64,000 nucleotides of DNA from NCBI GenBank assembly GCA_033964015.1, contig JAWWUD010000230.1, positions 1 through 64,000 of the forward strand, written 5' to 3'. Positions 21,222 through 33,132 of the stretch are shown here, in pieces. How positions within the stretch are numbered: position 1 is the stretch's first letter; each line of letters begins with the position of its first letter. A program made the position numbers and the translations under genes. A model generated the notes under the pieces. It saw only the letters and a program-made list of their open reading frames with translations, was not told the origin of the DNA and made no database searches. This DNA is from Scolanthus callimorphus. Lineage: Eukaryota > Cnidaria > Anthozoa > Actiniaria > Edwardsiidae.

Positions 21222-24200
21222 ATGCAGAGGTGGAACTCAACTGGTGCCCTGTTCTTGGGACCCAAGGCAGAAAATGGGAACCTCTTCAAGTCTTTAGCCA
21301 TGGAAGCTTTTGAAAACCATTTCAAATTTAGAGAGAGGTATAAAATCGTTTGAAAACCATTTCTAGAGAGAGGTATAAAGTCGTCAACAGTATAGGCAGC
21401 AAACGGTGTTTTCAAATTATAAGATGCTCGCAAAATCTGGCCGTGGTGCTCGCAATATGCAGAAAGAGATGCTCACTTGCGCGTTGTTTTAATTTCTGTT
21501 CTGCGAAAATCGTTTGCCAGTTTGTGGAAGATGCAAAAACTATTCACTAAGTTAATGCAGATGTCTTGTTTGACTTTTTTTATTCGTTTGCTCGCAAAAT
21601 AGCTTAGAAGTGCATGTTCAATGCTCGCAGAATATTTTGACGAATTGCTCCTGCGGTGTTCGCAGCTCTCCGAAGAGCTGCAAAGAGTTCGCGCTCGCAA
21701 AAATATGGCCGTGCTCGCAAGTCTCAGCATTGACCATTTACTACCCCTAACAGTCTACTAAAGGCCGGTTTACACTTGCGATGTTTTGTTGCAATTTTTC
21801 TGATGTTTTGTTGCGATTTTTCTCGCGCGAGTTGCAATACGAACTCTATAGTGTAAACGAGATGCACTAAATCCGGTGCGATTTCTGTGCTCGCATTTCT
21901 TCAAATCACATAAAGTTGCAACTCGGTCGCTGCACTTACATTGTCATTGTACGTGCGAGAAACATCGCCGCCACTCGCACGACAAAAATTGCAGCAAAAA
22001 ATGCAAGTGTAAACGGCCCTAAGCACTTGTTTAGTAAGCGTTCTACACCGCGGTTGGTCCAGTGTACTAAGTGACTCAGTACATGTCACATTTAAATTTC
22101 AATGTTTTTCTTCCCGGCAGCTTCTTTCCATCTGATCCAGCCTTCGTCACAGACGAGATGCGGCAGACTCAGACTTTCCAAGATACAGTAGAGAAGACAA
22201 GACACGAGTTACAGAAAATGCACAAAGAACTCGAAAACTCAGTGCCATTTTTCTCGCCGAGATACAAGGTACACTAAAGACAGAAATTCATTGATGTGTT
22301 GTTTTGAGAAGGCTCGGATAAGACAATAAACCATGATCTCGTATGACTTCCCTTCTACCCCTGTTCAAGGTGGACGCTAAAGAATCCATTGCACTCTCCG
22401 TAAGAGTAGGGTATTATCTCCTATAAATTAACAGCCCTCATGATTAAAAGCTGCGCGGCATCAACCCAAAATGCAGCCCGTGAAGTCCTTCAATCTCCCC
22501 TAGTCTAGTGGTCGTGTACTTTCGACCGCAATGAGAAGACCCTTTTTTTAGGTAAATGAAACTGAAAAGAATTGAAAATGCTCACGTTGTACGTTTTCAG
22601 GGACACGTGAACTGGGACACCCTGATGCCAGCAAACTTGGCTTACATGTCCGCCATGATGTACAATCAGAATAACTGTGCACGAGAAGGCTCACCAGTCA
22701 CTAGTAAATATGAGATAGAAGTCGGACGGGACTTGTGCAGCATGATCGGGTATGACGTCGACCAGTCCATGGGTCATATCGTGGCAGGAGGTAGTGTAGC
22801 CAATGTAGAAGGCGTGTGGGCGGCAAGGAACTTGAAGTTCTACCCTCTAGGGCTTTGTGATGCGATTAAGAATGAGGATGCTCTAGCCAAGGCCAGGTCC
22901 ATCAAGGTGTTTTTGCCTCAGAGGAACAAGGAAGAAGACATGTTGATGGTCTCGAAATGGGAGTTGCTCAATTTGGATGTGGATGAGATTGTCAAGCTGC
23001 CGGCTAAGGTTAGTATACAACTATTCCCCAAGGGGAGATGAATAGCGATGGATATCCTGCTACGACGACAAGAGAAAGCATATCAAGATACGAATACGCG
23101 CGGGTTACCTGTGGTTTGTCCCAGGCCCTTTGGCGGAGACAAAATCAACATGGCGACCATTAGTACGATGTTTCTCGAACACCTGCAAGTTTTAATTCGC
23201 CTTTGTCACACGGCTGCCATCTTGGATTTGTTCTTACAGAAATTACTATGCGTGGGTGATCTTACACGCTTGGCCTCGCATTCATGCCAGCTTCGCTGTA
23301 TTAGAAAATCCAAGACGGCTGCCGTGTGACAAAGGCGAATTGATGTTTCTGCTGTTTTCGCTTAAGTACTTACAGTCCTTTCAAATAAAGTAAAGGGGAA
23401 TTCCTAATAAGGAAGGCGGCAAGTCGACTCCAACGTTTGGCTACAAGTCTTGATATGATGTGACATTCTTACAGTTTGCTGGATGATTTTTTTCGAAAAA
23501 CACTAAAAACAGAGGGAAATATATAATTCTCTAACAAGTTGAATTGGCGAAACTCTTGTAGCTGACCAGATATAAGCTTAACTCTGATTGGCTAATAAAA
23601 GTTGGAGTTCTCTCACGTGATTCTCGTCCAGAACGTTTTATCCCGTGACGTTGATCAGACGCGAAGGTAGGAAGTGACAACGAACTCTACCGTAGCGGAT
23701 GCGAATCAGGCTAATATGATGTGAGGGGCGGTAATAATGATGATGAAGTTCTTTCTATGCTTTTACTAGGTTGCCCAAGCCTGTGGGTTTCCTCCTTCAT
23801 TACTATCCTCCCTGCTAAACGACTACATGTACGATTCCATTGGATCCTATGACTTCTACCAGCGACACAAACTGACTCGAAGTCCCTGCTGTCTTGGGAC
23901 AAGCTCTGCGCATATCTCTCTCTCCAAGGGAAACACTATTTTAGGGCTCGGAAAAAAGCATCTTCTAAGAGTTCCTGTAGACGAAAACGCAAGGATGGAT
24001 CCTAGAGGTATGAATGTGTTAACAGCACAGACTGCCCATAGGCCTAATTTAGACTGCAGGGTCAACCTGCTGGAACCGAGTTCACTTAACCGATACTCTG
24101 GGGACCTGGGTCTGCGGAGCAGAGGTCATAACGCTTTGCGTCGGCCTTGAAGTGACCCGAGCCTCTGATCTGACCTCCAGGTAGGGTTTGATTGGATTTT

Positions 24201-27200
24201 CAAGGACAAGGGGAGGGGGTGTATTCCGATCTCCCGAATATCCCCCTTCTACGCATATGGTCATGGTTCTGGAAACGCTTTGTGTGTTATTCCAAGGCTC
24301 CAGATTGGTTATCAACAATTAGAAATTTCTTTCATCATTTTTTAATGGATGTCCTAAATTGCATGACCGACCTCGCGTGCACTTTGGGAACTCTGACACC
24401 GCCTTTGCTTTCTTCCAGCTCTGCGAGATTTGCTTGAAGACAAACTGGCGAAACAGATCCCAGTGATCAGCGTGGTTTGCATCATGGGAACAACAGAGGA
24501 GAGCGCAGTGGACCCCCTGACTGACATTCTTACCATACGGAGGGAGATGAGACAAAGAGTAAGAAGTCAATGTATAAGATATAATTATCTGCGATATCTG
24601 AGCCTTATTTCTCTTTTCACAGTCATGCTAAAAAGCTAAAATAACACGTAAAGACCCAGAAATTTCCAAACAAACAGTAACTTCCAAAATTAATAGAATA
24701 AATTTTCCATCACACTTGAATACTTTTTTGCCAGTAAAAAATGCAAAAACGTTCCCAGCAAGAGAAGAGGTTTGTTTGCTTTTGCTTTCTTGTTGTTAGT
24801 CGTTCGCTTTGTCACTCTCTTGACCATTTCCTTGTTTAGAGCGGTTTCTGACTGTCATGAGTAATTGGTATCCTTTTTAAATCATTCCTATAGGTTTTAT
24901 TCAGAATTGGTGTAATTTCTTGACGATTGGTTACACTACAGTCAAATGAAATTCGCTCTATTAATCTTAGGGACTCAACTTCGCCATCCACGCAGACGGC
25001 GCCTGGGGAGGATACTTCTGCTCAATGCTCCGACTTCCATCATCATCGACCGGACCCGATGAGGACGCCTCTTGGCACGTGCCTACACTGCCTCTCAGCA
25101 CTTACACTCAGGCCCAACTCTCCGCCCTACAGCACGCAGACACTGTTACAATCGATCCACACAAAAGCGGCTTTTGTCCCTACCCCGGTGGGGCAATTTG
25201 CTACCGGGATAAAAGGATTAACGGTTTCTTGGCAGTGAACAGTGCTGTGAATTATTACCATGGAGATATCATGCTTGGAAATGTTGGTATTGAGGGCTCG
25301 AAACCTGGTGCTGCGGCGGCTGGCATCGTGATGGCGCACAGGGTGAGTGTGTTTTCTGCGAATATGCGCGGGCTACCTTTGGTTTGTCCCAGTCACTTTG
25401 TCTGGGTCAAAAAAAACATGGCGACCAAGTTTTGATGGATGTTTCAGGGTTTTATTTTCGCTAAAATATGAGAAAATGTACTTACACTATCCTTCCAAAT
25501 AAGGTAAGGGGGATTCCTAATAAGGAAGGCGGCAAGTCGACAACGTTTCCTAACAAACGTCTTGATATACAAGTTCTGTTTGCGTCCGGTTCCCGAATAC
25601 CAAACTGAAAAATCACATCCCGTGCGGTGTACATTAAGGACTAAAATCCAGTAGGTGATTTAATTGCATGTTTTTATCGTTCTGTTTAGGTTGTTGGTCT
25701 TCATCAAAATGGTTACGGTCAGCTTCTAGGGGAGTGCATGTTCACGTCGAAGATTTTATACTGCATGTGGGTGTGTTTACCCACGTCTAAGGACCCTTTC
25801 TTCATCGCACCGACAAAACCTCTTCCTCCAGATCGGACAAGAGAAGAGCACATCAAGTTTATGAGGCGACACATTATTGGCAAAAAGAACGCAGAAATCG
25901 CCAAGGCAAGTATACTTCTTTCCATTTTCTTCGAAGTAATATAAATAAATTGATATAATTGTGGAAATGAGTCAGAAGCGTTTCAGAAGTTTAAATAACG
26001 ACAAGGGCGACGATGACGGTGGAGGTGGCGAAGACGCCGGCGAAAATGACGATACAGGTTGTAAAGTCGGCAACGATGACGATGAAGGTGTTGAAGGCGC
26101 CGACGAATGCAACGATGAAGGTGGCGATTAAAACGGCGATGATGTCGGTGCTGATGGTTGTGTGGTGATAAAGATGTTGTTTTGATGACATCAACTATTA
26201 TAATTAACCTTATTCGGAGTCGCCGTCATTTTGTACTTATAATGGAAAGCACGATCTAAAATTCACATTTGGGGGTGATTCCTATTTTATTTTCAGCAGT
26301 ATTTCGGTAGCATCCATCAGAGATTGTCTAAAAAATGTATTTGTATACAGTATATTTGTAATCGCTGGTGTGCGGCCATTGCAGCAGGATCACCTTCCAC
26401 CGGGAGACAGTGTGTCCGCCAACCTTCTTGGGAGAGGAAAAGAACGATATTCATTCATTCGTCTTTTTTTTTTCAGAACAAAGAGGCCATGGATTATCTA
26501 CGTGAGATTGGACCAGACACCCTCGTTCCCTGTTTCACCTTTAACATCAAGGGCAACTCTGACGTGAACTTGCTGAACAAGATGGTGGATGTGATCATGG
26601 AGGACTTGTGCCCTTTACGAGAGAAGGATGGAGAATCATCAAGGCTCCCTATGGTTATAACATCATCCACGTACAGACACGATCCGAAGAGTTCCGCGCT
26701 ATCGAAACTGAAGCGACGATTAGAGGTGATGCTAATTTAGAAACGCATCTAACATCATCCACCAACAGACACGATTCAAAGAGCTCCGTGCTGTCAAAAT
26801 ATACCATTTCCGCTTGAGTGGGGGCCCTGTGGTTTTTCTAGGTTTGTTTTCCCAACTGGCACTCATGCAAAACAGTGTCTTTTGTTTTCTTGTAATGAAC
26901 GAGAAAATTCATTAATATTGATATGTGGAAACAAAGAACATTCTACGCTTGGGTGCCAGTTGGATAAAAAAACCACAGGCCCCCCACTCAAGCAGAAAAG
27001 GCATATTGAAGCGAAGATTACTATGATTACTAAAAATGCTGTGTTATTCCTAACAGCTTGATCCAGAAGACACGACGGGCGTTCGGTATATCATTACGTC
27101 CTGTATGGACCCACAAGTTGCCGGTACCGGGGAATTACTGAGTGAACTTGCTCCAATTATGAGAAACGCTATTCTGAATGCCATAGGAACGGTAAGGCTC

Positions 27201-30200
27201 GAGGGTCTGACTCATAAATAATGCACTACGCCAAGCCTAAAACGCAGTTAACCCTTTCACGCCGAAATAGCACTTCTTCTTACTCAAAACGATACACTTC
27301 CTTGTACACTTGATGGGAGTATTTGGTGAGCTGTATCTATTCCTCGTCACTTACTGGATGATTCATGAAATTCTTAGCCTGCGAAAGCCGACACCACTAA
27401 GCGCTCACCGAAAGAGGCGTCTGTGCGCTCACGCCAAACATTTCATACTCATGACGTACTTTGACCAGATCTCGCAGATGAAACCGATCGGTGGCCAGTT
27501 AGACGTATTTGCATCTTATCTTTCATCTTTTTTTAATTTCTCATTATTACATGCTTTTTGTTATATAACAATAAAGACAGGTTATTTTACAACTTCTAGC
27601 AATGTTTGGCAAAAATACTGTTACTCAATGATTTCTATCCTAATTTGTAGATTTGTGGTCCACATTTCGAAATATCACAAAAGGCAGAGGACTGGGTTCG
27701 CGCCGCCACAGAAATAAGCGTTCAAAAATGGAAAAATTCTATAGAATCTATATAGGCTGTGATTGACATCACCATTTTAGGTGCGAAAAATACGTCTATC
27801 TGTAAAAACTAAAATTTATTTTCTTAGCTTCCTCTGGAAATTTTTTACCGGCGCGATAATACACGAACACTGCCATGAGGACCTTTGAAATGAGACTAAA
27901 TTCAAAGCAACAACTTTTTTTATTTCGAGTAACAAGATTTTTGCCGCTTTCTGGCAAAATTGCTCGAAGTTCTAAAATAATCTGTCTTAAATGTTATCTA
28001 GTTATACTGGCCGCGTAATTCTTTTTAAAAGATTTGGGTCAAAATACGTCATCAGTATGGAATGTTTGGATTGAGCACGCTGACGCCTCTTTGCGAGGCT
28101 TTAGCAGGCTATGATGTTCTCCTCTCTTGTTTTCTTGGCAATGCCTTGATATACATTGTAGTTGTGGGAGGTTTAAGGTTGATCGCCTTTTGGCGTGAAA
28201 GGGTTAAAGAACACAGACGGAGTTGGCTGGGACCATCTTCAGATACTTACTAACACTAAAAATAGGACATAATGGGCATGGCCGCCCAGCGCCGTTGAAC
28301 ATCGCAATATTTTTCTCATCAAACTGCATGCAGACTGTGTGCCTATATAAACTGTTGATTTATCGTATCTGGTGCATTGATTTTCCCTAATTCTCTTCAG
28401 ATCACCGAGCGAAAGAACCACCACGATTTCATCGCAACTGGGTTACTTAACAACGAGAACCACCCAAGACAAGTGATAACTTATTACGCCAGTCAATTCG
28501 CCAACTCATCAGCCCAGTACTGCGCTGTCGCCAAATTTGAATTCTGTCGAGACGAAGATGCGAGCATATTTTCAGCAATGTGTTGTGATACGGAGCCAGT
28601 TGTTCTCCGCACAGTTATGTGCCATTCGCTCCGTGATCTGCTGTTTGACAATGGACGAGAAACTGCAGAGGGAGAATCAAAATCGTCGTTTGAGGTACGT
28701 TACTGTCGCGCCCAAGTATGGTTTTCCGTATAGCACTTCTTTGTGTAGGAAAATCATAACCGTGAAAGAGGTTCTTACACCACAGGGAATTTCTGCAGAA
28801 ACCCGTCCATGGGAAAAACTGAATTTCCCAAAGCTCACGCATGGGAAGTGTTCGGAATTCACATGGATAGCCATTCTAAATCCATTTCCCATTCTTCTAC
28901 CATGGTCCAAATTCAGCTTTTCTCATGGATTGGTCTCTGCAGAATTTCTTCGTTTCTTGTGTACGCGGTAGCTGCGCGATCTCAAAATTCACTGTTGCGA
29001 TTGGCGATTTTACGCAAGAAAACTGTAATATTAATTTTCTTGAACTAGAAAGTTGAACATTCGAGACAAGGAAGTCAAAGTATAGCTTAGAACCATTTTG
29101 TTTGATTTGGCAAAATGGGGAGGGGGGGAACATTGAATTTTGAGGTCGCGTAGCAGTGCATACAGTGGTAATTTGCATAGATTTTTTATATCATTCCTTC
29201 CTTTTCTCGACATTTAATGATTCGTTAGAGAAGTTCTATCAAACACACGACAGTGTTTTTTTTTCATGTTTTTTTTAAATGTTTTTTTTCCAAACATCTC
29301 GAAGTCTTTCAAAAACTCAATCGATTGTTGATTCAATTGCTGTTTCGCCAGGTTGACTGCTACATTGGTCATCCTGTGGAAGGCAAGACACCATTCCTCA
29401 GGGTTCCCGTGAGGGTTGTTGACGTACCCAGATTTGAAAAGTTAGAGCCAAGTGTAGCTAAGTATCCTGACACTAGCAAGTACTTCCTGTATGGTCATGA
29501 CGATAAGGCCTACATTATGCACATCCCAACCAAGCAACCGGACTTTCTACAGGTAAGACAAAAGTGACTTTAAGATGCGACAACGGCAACGAGAACGACA
29601 ACGTCAAAGAACAATACAATTGATTGCAGAGTACAATGCTTGCACGTGCAAATCCATAAAGTCAAATACATTTCAACCGTTTTCTTTGGAACTGCAACGT
29701 GAAACTGCCATGTTTGACGCTCTGGTGAGAACGGGAACGCGGATGATGATTTTGTTGTATTTTTGTTTGAAATGATTGAGAATTGACGCGAATTTTCTGT
29801 TAACAAGGTTAAAGTGTAAATGAAAATTGTAAACGTTTGATGAATATTGAGAAATGTGAGTGAATTTTAGTGAGAAGTCGTCGTTCCCGTTGCCGTTGTC
29901 GCATCTTTAGTAAAAACTCCCTAATGGTCTAGACGGCCCAAAGTAGAACAATTTCACAAATAGTATCCCATTATAAACATTATAAAGTGCCTATTACACG
30001 AAATCGACATGATTTTAACTTTACCCTTGGTCTCCCGGGAAAAATTTGAGATCAAATTATAGACTCAACTATGAACATGATGTTTCCACCGAGAAATATC
30101 TTATGACAAGGATTGAGTGTTTCTTTGTTGGGAGCACGAGTGGCGCAGCGTTACGGCGCTTGCCTCTCCCTGCTGTCACCTGGGTTCGAGACCTGGCCTT

Positions 30201-31246
30201 GGGCATTAGGGATCTCTTCTGCTTGAGTCAACATTGCTAACTTTTCAGCGTGATCAGTTCCTGTTTTGATGTTTCAAGCGATCAACTATTCACGCGCCGA
30301 ATGCAATGAGCCGTGCCACTAGGTCGTTACCGCTTATTGCATTCGTCGCGTGAATATGCAAAACGTGTACCTAACACACTATAAATTCTCAACGATCAGT
30401 TTAATTCCCTCTTGTAGCTAATAGAACTGGCAAGGGTCCCAGACGGCATCACACCGGTCTTGCTCCAACACGGGATAGACCTGTACCTTCACCTTAGGGG
30501 GTGCCCTAAGATGAAACAAGGACGAGTCGTGGACCCCCTGGAAAGACTTGAATATGTAGTGAACTACAAAGGGCAAAATGGCCACCCGCGACGGACAATC
30601 GTCAGGATTGGCAAAAAGCTGTGGTTTGACAGCCGGACCATCAACAATGCTGGGCGAAAGGTTTGATCTCGTTCTCTGATCATTTTGTTTCCCCCGTAGC
30701 AGAGTTTATATAGCTAAGGGGTCGTACAAGCATGGACAGTACTTTGGAATGCTTAAATATGTAATAACAATTCAAGGTCTTGAAAGCACTTTTGAGAATT
30801 AATCCTTGAAAGTGCTTAACTTTTGTAACAGCTTTGTCTACGACAAAGTTGAAACCGAAAATTTCTCTTAGGAATGGCTGTATGGGGTAGGATCGATAAG
30901 AGGGTGGGCAAAAAATGGGTAAAAGGCATTAGCTTGCAATCGAAATAGTCATTGAACTTTCTAAAAAATGGCCCTTGAAAAGTCATTCAATTTCATCTTG
31001 AATTCCCTAAAAAATTCCAAACTTCATGGAATTTCCCGCCCAATACGTAAAATATTTTCTCCAAACTAGCCGTCAATATGTTGTAGCGTTGCCGTCTCAA
31101 AATCGTAATTTGTCTTTAATTTCACCTAGATGTCGCAACCGGTGTTAATGAGGAGTTTAAGCCAAGAGGAACGATGTCTCTCTCTACAACAACTGACAAG
31201 AGTGGGCATGCGCAGAAGGTTACTAAGCATGTCTGAATGCCAGTGA
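21222..31246 (+). CDS. TyrDC-family PLP-dependent decarboxylase (13 exons, 958 aa)
   Basis: A group II pyridoxal-phosphate decarboxylase, best matched by recall to the bacterial tyrosine decarboxylase family; the substrate is not proven. Exons: 21222-21337, 22121-22268, 22601-23008, 23770-24007, 24419-24558, 24971-25342, 25690-25905, 26477-26725, 27057-27191, 28401-28694, 29352-29552, 30418-30660 and 31130-31246. All phases join and give 958 residues. Landmarks: ALFLGPKAENG near residue 9 (TyrDC-type N-terminus), EGSPVTS and GGSVANVEG (phosphate region, exon 3), AHISLSKG with the likely cofactor-stacking His272, HADGAWGG with Asp359, and TIDPHKSG with the Schiff-base Lys415. Bacterial TyrDC is about 620 residues. 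Here the last roughly 190-280 residues (exons 10-13) form a C-terminal extension of unknown role. No signal peptide or membrane segment is seen, so it is probably cytosolic. Intron 7 uses a GC donor. Confidence 0.9.
21312..21384 (+). repeat. 40-bp tandem duplication across the exon 1 splice donor
   Basis: GAAAACCATTTC..AGAGAGAGGTATAAA is repeated twice head to tail (21312-21351 and 21352-21384). The first copy contains the end of coding exon 1 and its donor (AGAG|GTATAA). The second copy carries the same donor, but an in-frame TGA precedes it, so only the first can give the full protein. Confidence 0.75.
21763..22019. mobile_element. MITE in intron 1, GGCCGTTTACACTTGC ends
   Basis: AAGGCCGGTTTACACTTGC on the left and GCAAGTGTAAACGGCCCT on the right. 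The arms contain several variants of the word TTGCGATTTTT / TTGTTGCRAT. The cap resembles those of the MITEs at 49793 and 54974, although the internal words differ. Confidence 0.7.
23064..23470. repeat. dispersed repeat with internal palindrome, intron 3
   Basis: ACCTGTGGTTTGTCCCAG..AACATGGCGACC is shared with 25355-25430 and partly with 42868-42960. A CCTAATAAGGAAGGCGGCAA segment at 23404 is shared with 25513. Inside it, AATTCGCCTTTGTCACACGG (23195) pairs with its complement at 23341, a small MITE lying inside this older repeat. Confidence 0.6.
25355..25575. repeat. second copy of the intron 3 repeat, in intron 6
   Basis: This contains the same GCGCGGGCTACCTTTGGTTTG start and CCTAATAAGGAAGGCGGCAA segment as 23064-23470 but lacks the inserted palindrome. 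It gives a before/after pair for that small MITE. Confidence 0.6.
25906..25911 (+). other. non-canonical GC splice donor (GC-AG intron 7)
   Basis: Exon 7 must end at AAG (25905) to join AACAAAGAGGCC at 26477 in phase. The intron starts GCAAGT, the consensus GC-AG donor, and ends TTTTTTTTTTCAG. No GT nearby keeps the frame. Confidence 0.75.
26750..26801 (+). pseudogene. partial duplicate of exon 8 in intron 8
   Basis: AACATCATCCACCAACAGAC.. repeats 26659-26710 (inside exon 8, encoding TSSTYRHDPKSSALSK) about 91 bp downstream. It has several substitutions and no usable splice sites. It is a decayed tandem duplication of part of the exon. Confidence 0.7.
26803..27006. mobile_element. MITE in intron 8, CCGCTTGAGTGGGGG ends
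   Basis: TTTCCGCTTGAGTGGGGGCC on the left faces GGCCCCCCACTCAAGCAGAAAA on the right, followed inward by CTGTGGTTTT and its complement. A related left end occurs at about 46358-46400. Confidence 0.7.
27248..28207. mobile_element. piggyBac-like non-autonomous element in intron 9
   Basis: TTAA (27248-27251) is followed by CCCTTTCACGCC. On the right, GGCGTGAAAGGG is followed by TTAA (28204-28207). CCC-starting ends with TTAA duplication are diagnostic of the piggyBac superfamily. The arms are partly palindromic further in (TGACGTACTTTGACC against GGTCAAAATACGTCA). No transposase frame is present, so it must depend on another copy. Confidence 0.85.
28780..28952. mobile_element. palindromic MITE in intron 10
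   Basis: GAATTTCTGCAGAAACCCGT at the left faces TCTGCAGAATTTC at the right, and CCATGGGAAAAACTGAATTT faces AAATTCAGCTTTTCTCATGG. It begins about 85 bp after exon 10. Confidence 0.6.
29570..29907. mobile_element. MITE in intron 11 with repeated AACGRC word
   Basis: AAGATGCGACAACGGCAACG and its complement CGTTGCCGTTGTCGCATCTT close the element. The words AACGGC/AACGAC repeat in the left arm and GTTGCC/GTCGTT in the right. It begins 17 bp after exon 11. Confidence 0.7.
30131..30205 (+). mobile_element. tRNA-derived SINE head
   Basis: GTGGCGCAGCGT (about 30140) fits the RNA polymerase III A box and GGTTCGAGACC (30183-30193) fits the B box, about 32 bp apart, as in a tRNA gene. The flanks do not form an acceptor stem and there is no clear anticodon arm. 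A tRNA-derived SINE in intron 11 is therefore more likely than a working tRNA gene. Confidence 0.65.
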
Positions 31247-32286
31247 GCGACCATTCTCGTCCCCAGACCGTCCTCGCTCCGCTGACCCCGCGGGGAAGAC
31301 CTTAAAATTAGTTGTAGGCGTAGAGGCCGCCTATGTATGTAATCAGCTAGCGTGCAGTGTTTCACTTTTGTGTGACGAGGGCAACTGAGATAAAGAATAT
31401 TGTATTGCAATGTATTGTAGATTCGCGAAAAAACCGCACTTATCTCATATTTCCCTTGTTTCCAAAATGTGAAAAGCCTCGTTGCGTAAACAGAAAATCT
31501 TGGCTGCTTTCTGAAAAGGATGAAAACTATGAAAGGTTTGCCAAGATCTTTGTAGATAGCGTGCATAATGGGTACAACTGAGAACTTTAGGTTTAGAGAG
31601 ATAATATTATTTATTTGGTGCTGGCCTTGGCCGAGTAGAGGTGGCTACCAGCTGTCAAGCAGAATAGAAGTAGTAAAAATAAAAAAATAGAATTCCGTAG
31701 TCCGCTACGGAATGGACGATTCCCATCTATAATATATGCGCGCCGCCGCATGTCGGTGAATTAGTGACAAACAAACTGTAAAGAAATGTGTCTGTACAAA
31801 TATAGCGGGTATTTATTTGTATACATACAGATACAGTAGATTATGGGATTATGGAGATTGGGAGGGGATTGATATCGAGGATTCTGTGTTGAAATCAAAA
31901 GCCTGAAGAAATGTGTAGTTACAGTTGTGTGAAAATAGCTTTTCAAGCGGTGAGTCTAGAACCTGGATTCAAGGACGAAGCGGTGGTAGTAGACTTGAAG
32001 GCGAGGGAGCCACAGGGAGACCAAGAGGGACACTATCGGAAATCCATCAAGAAATCGTAATTTTAGCAAAATGTGGAAAAATAATTATTTTGGCAGAGAA
32101 ATTTCAAATCAACTTTTTTAACCTGCGAAGCATACACGAGGAAAAAAGGAAGCCCTCTCTCTCTCCTTCACTTGGCGCTTGCCACGCCGTGTAGGTTTAA
32201 TTGTGAGGAAATGATATGCAATGTCGTGACAATGTGCAGAATACGCTCCTAACTTTTGAAAGACATTATTATTATTAATATTAGTG
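31247..32286. other. 3' flank of the decarboxylase gene
   Basis: It starts with the 3' UTR after the stop at 31244-31246. An AATAAA at about 31678 is a possible polyadenylation signal. A GGAATGGACGATTCCCATCT segment near 31708 resembles the MITE at 55241. No other gene is seen. Confidence 0.4.
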
Positions 32287-32756
32287 TTTCTGTTTTTAGC
32301 GCCAAACGAGCTAACGCTATCTCACATATATAGTACTAGATGGAGACTTGTATTTTTCACAGGAATCATATGTTTAATCTAGGCCATGTTATCACCAATT
32401 GTAAATATCTTATCAGTTATTCCATTTTAAACTATTGTTATGTCATTGTAAAGTGATTTTAGTGGAAGTGGCGCTATATAAATTGATTATTATTATTATT
32501 GATTATTATTATGGAGACTCTTAGTAATGGACTCCTGGATTGTGGGGAAATGTTTCTATTTTTAGCACCAAACGAGGATACGTTATCTCGCATACATGGT
32601 ACTAGATGGAGACTCCTACTAATAGACTCCTGGTTTGTGTTGAAATGGGTTTCTATTTTTAGCACCAAACGAGGATACGCTATCTCGCATACATGGTACT
32701 AGATGGAGACTCCTACTAATAGACTCCTGGTTTGTGTTGAAATGGGTTTCTATTTT
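32287..32756. repeat. 97-bp satellite-like tandem repeat
   Basis: GTTTCTATTTTTAGCACCAA starts units at 32552 and 32649, and a further unit begins at 32746. An older, diverged unit begins near 32287. The last unit is broken by element E; its remainder (TTAGCACCATACGATACATG) reappears at about 41359. A (TTA)n run lies between the old and new units. Confidence 0.8.
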
Positions 32757-33132
32757 AATAATACACATGAAAATTTTTCTGGATTCTGATTGGCTGAGAG
32801 CAGTTCGGTTTTTAGGTAACAAAGTGCCAAAAAAGGTAGCAAAGTGCAAAAATAGTTAACAAAATGCAAATTATCTTTTGAAATGCTAATGGCTGTTCCA
32901 TAAAAAATTTGTACCCCCCTATCGAGGAACTCCAAATTTCAGAAAAAAGTTCTACCCCTGTGGAAATTCCAGACTTCTGTACAACCCCTGTGGAAATTTG
33001 AAGCAACCCCTGTGGAAATTCCTCATTCTCTTGTGTGCCTGTGGAAATTCCACAGTTGCAAATTAAGGAGGCTCATAGCAGTTTTTCATGTCCTCACCCC
33101 CTAAACTTCAATGGTCCGTATCTCATGCGGAA

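Noticed and set aside
26608..26817. Alternative frame over exon 8 containing SEEFRAIETEATIRG
   Set aside because: The protein-like look comes from a shifted frame. The frame giving VITSSTYRHDPKSSALSKLKRRLE joins both neighbouring exons in phase and fits the decarboxylase family.
30131..30205. Functional tRNA gene
   Set aside because: A and B boxes are present, but acceptor and anticodon stems do not form; called a SINE head instead.
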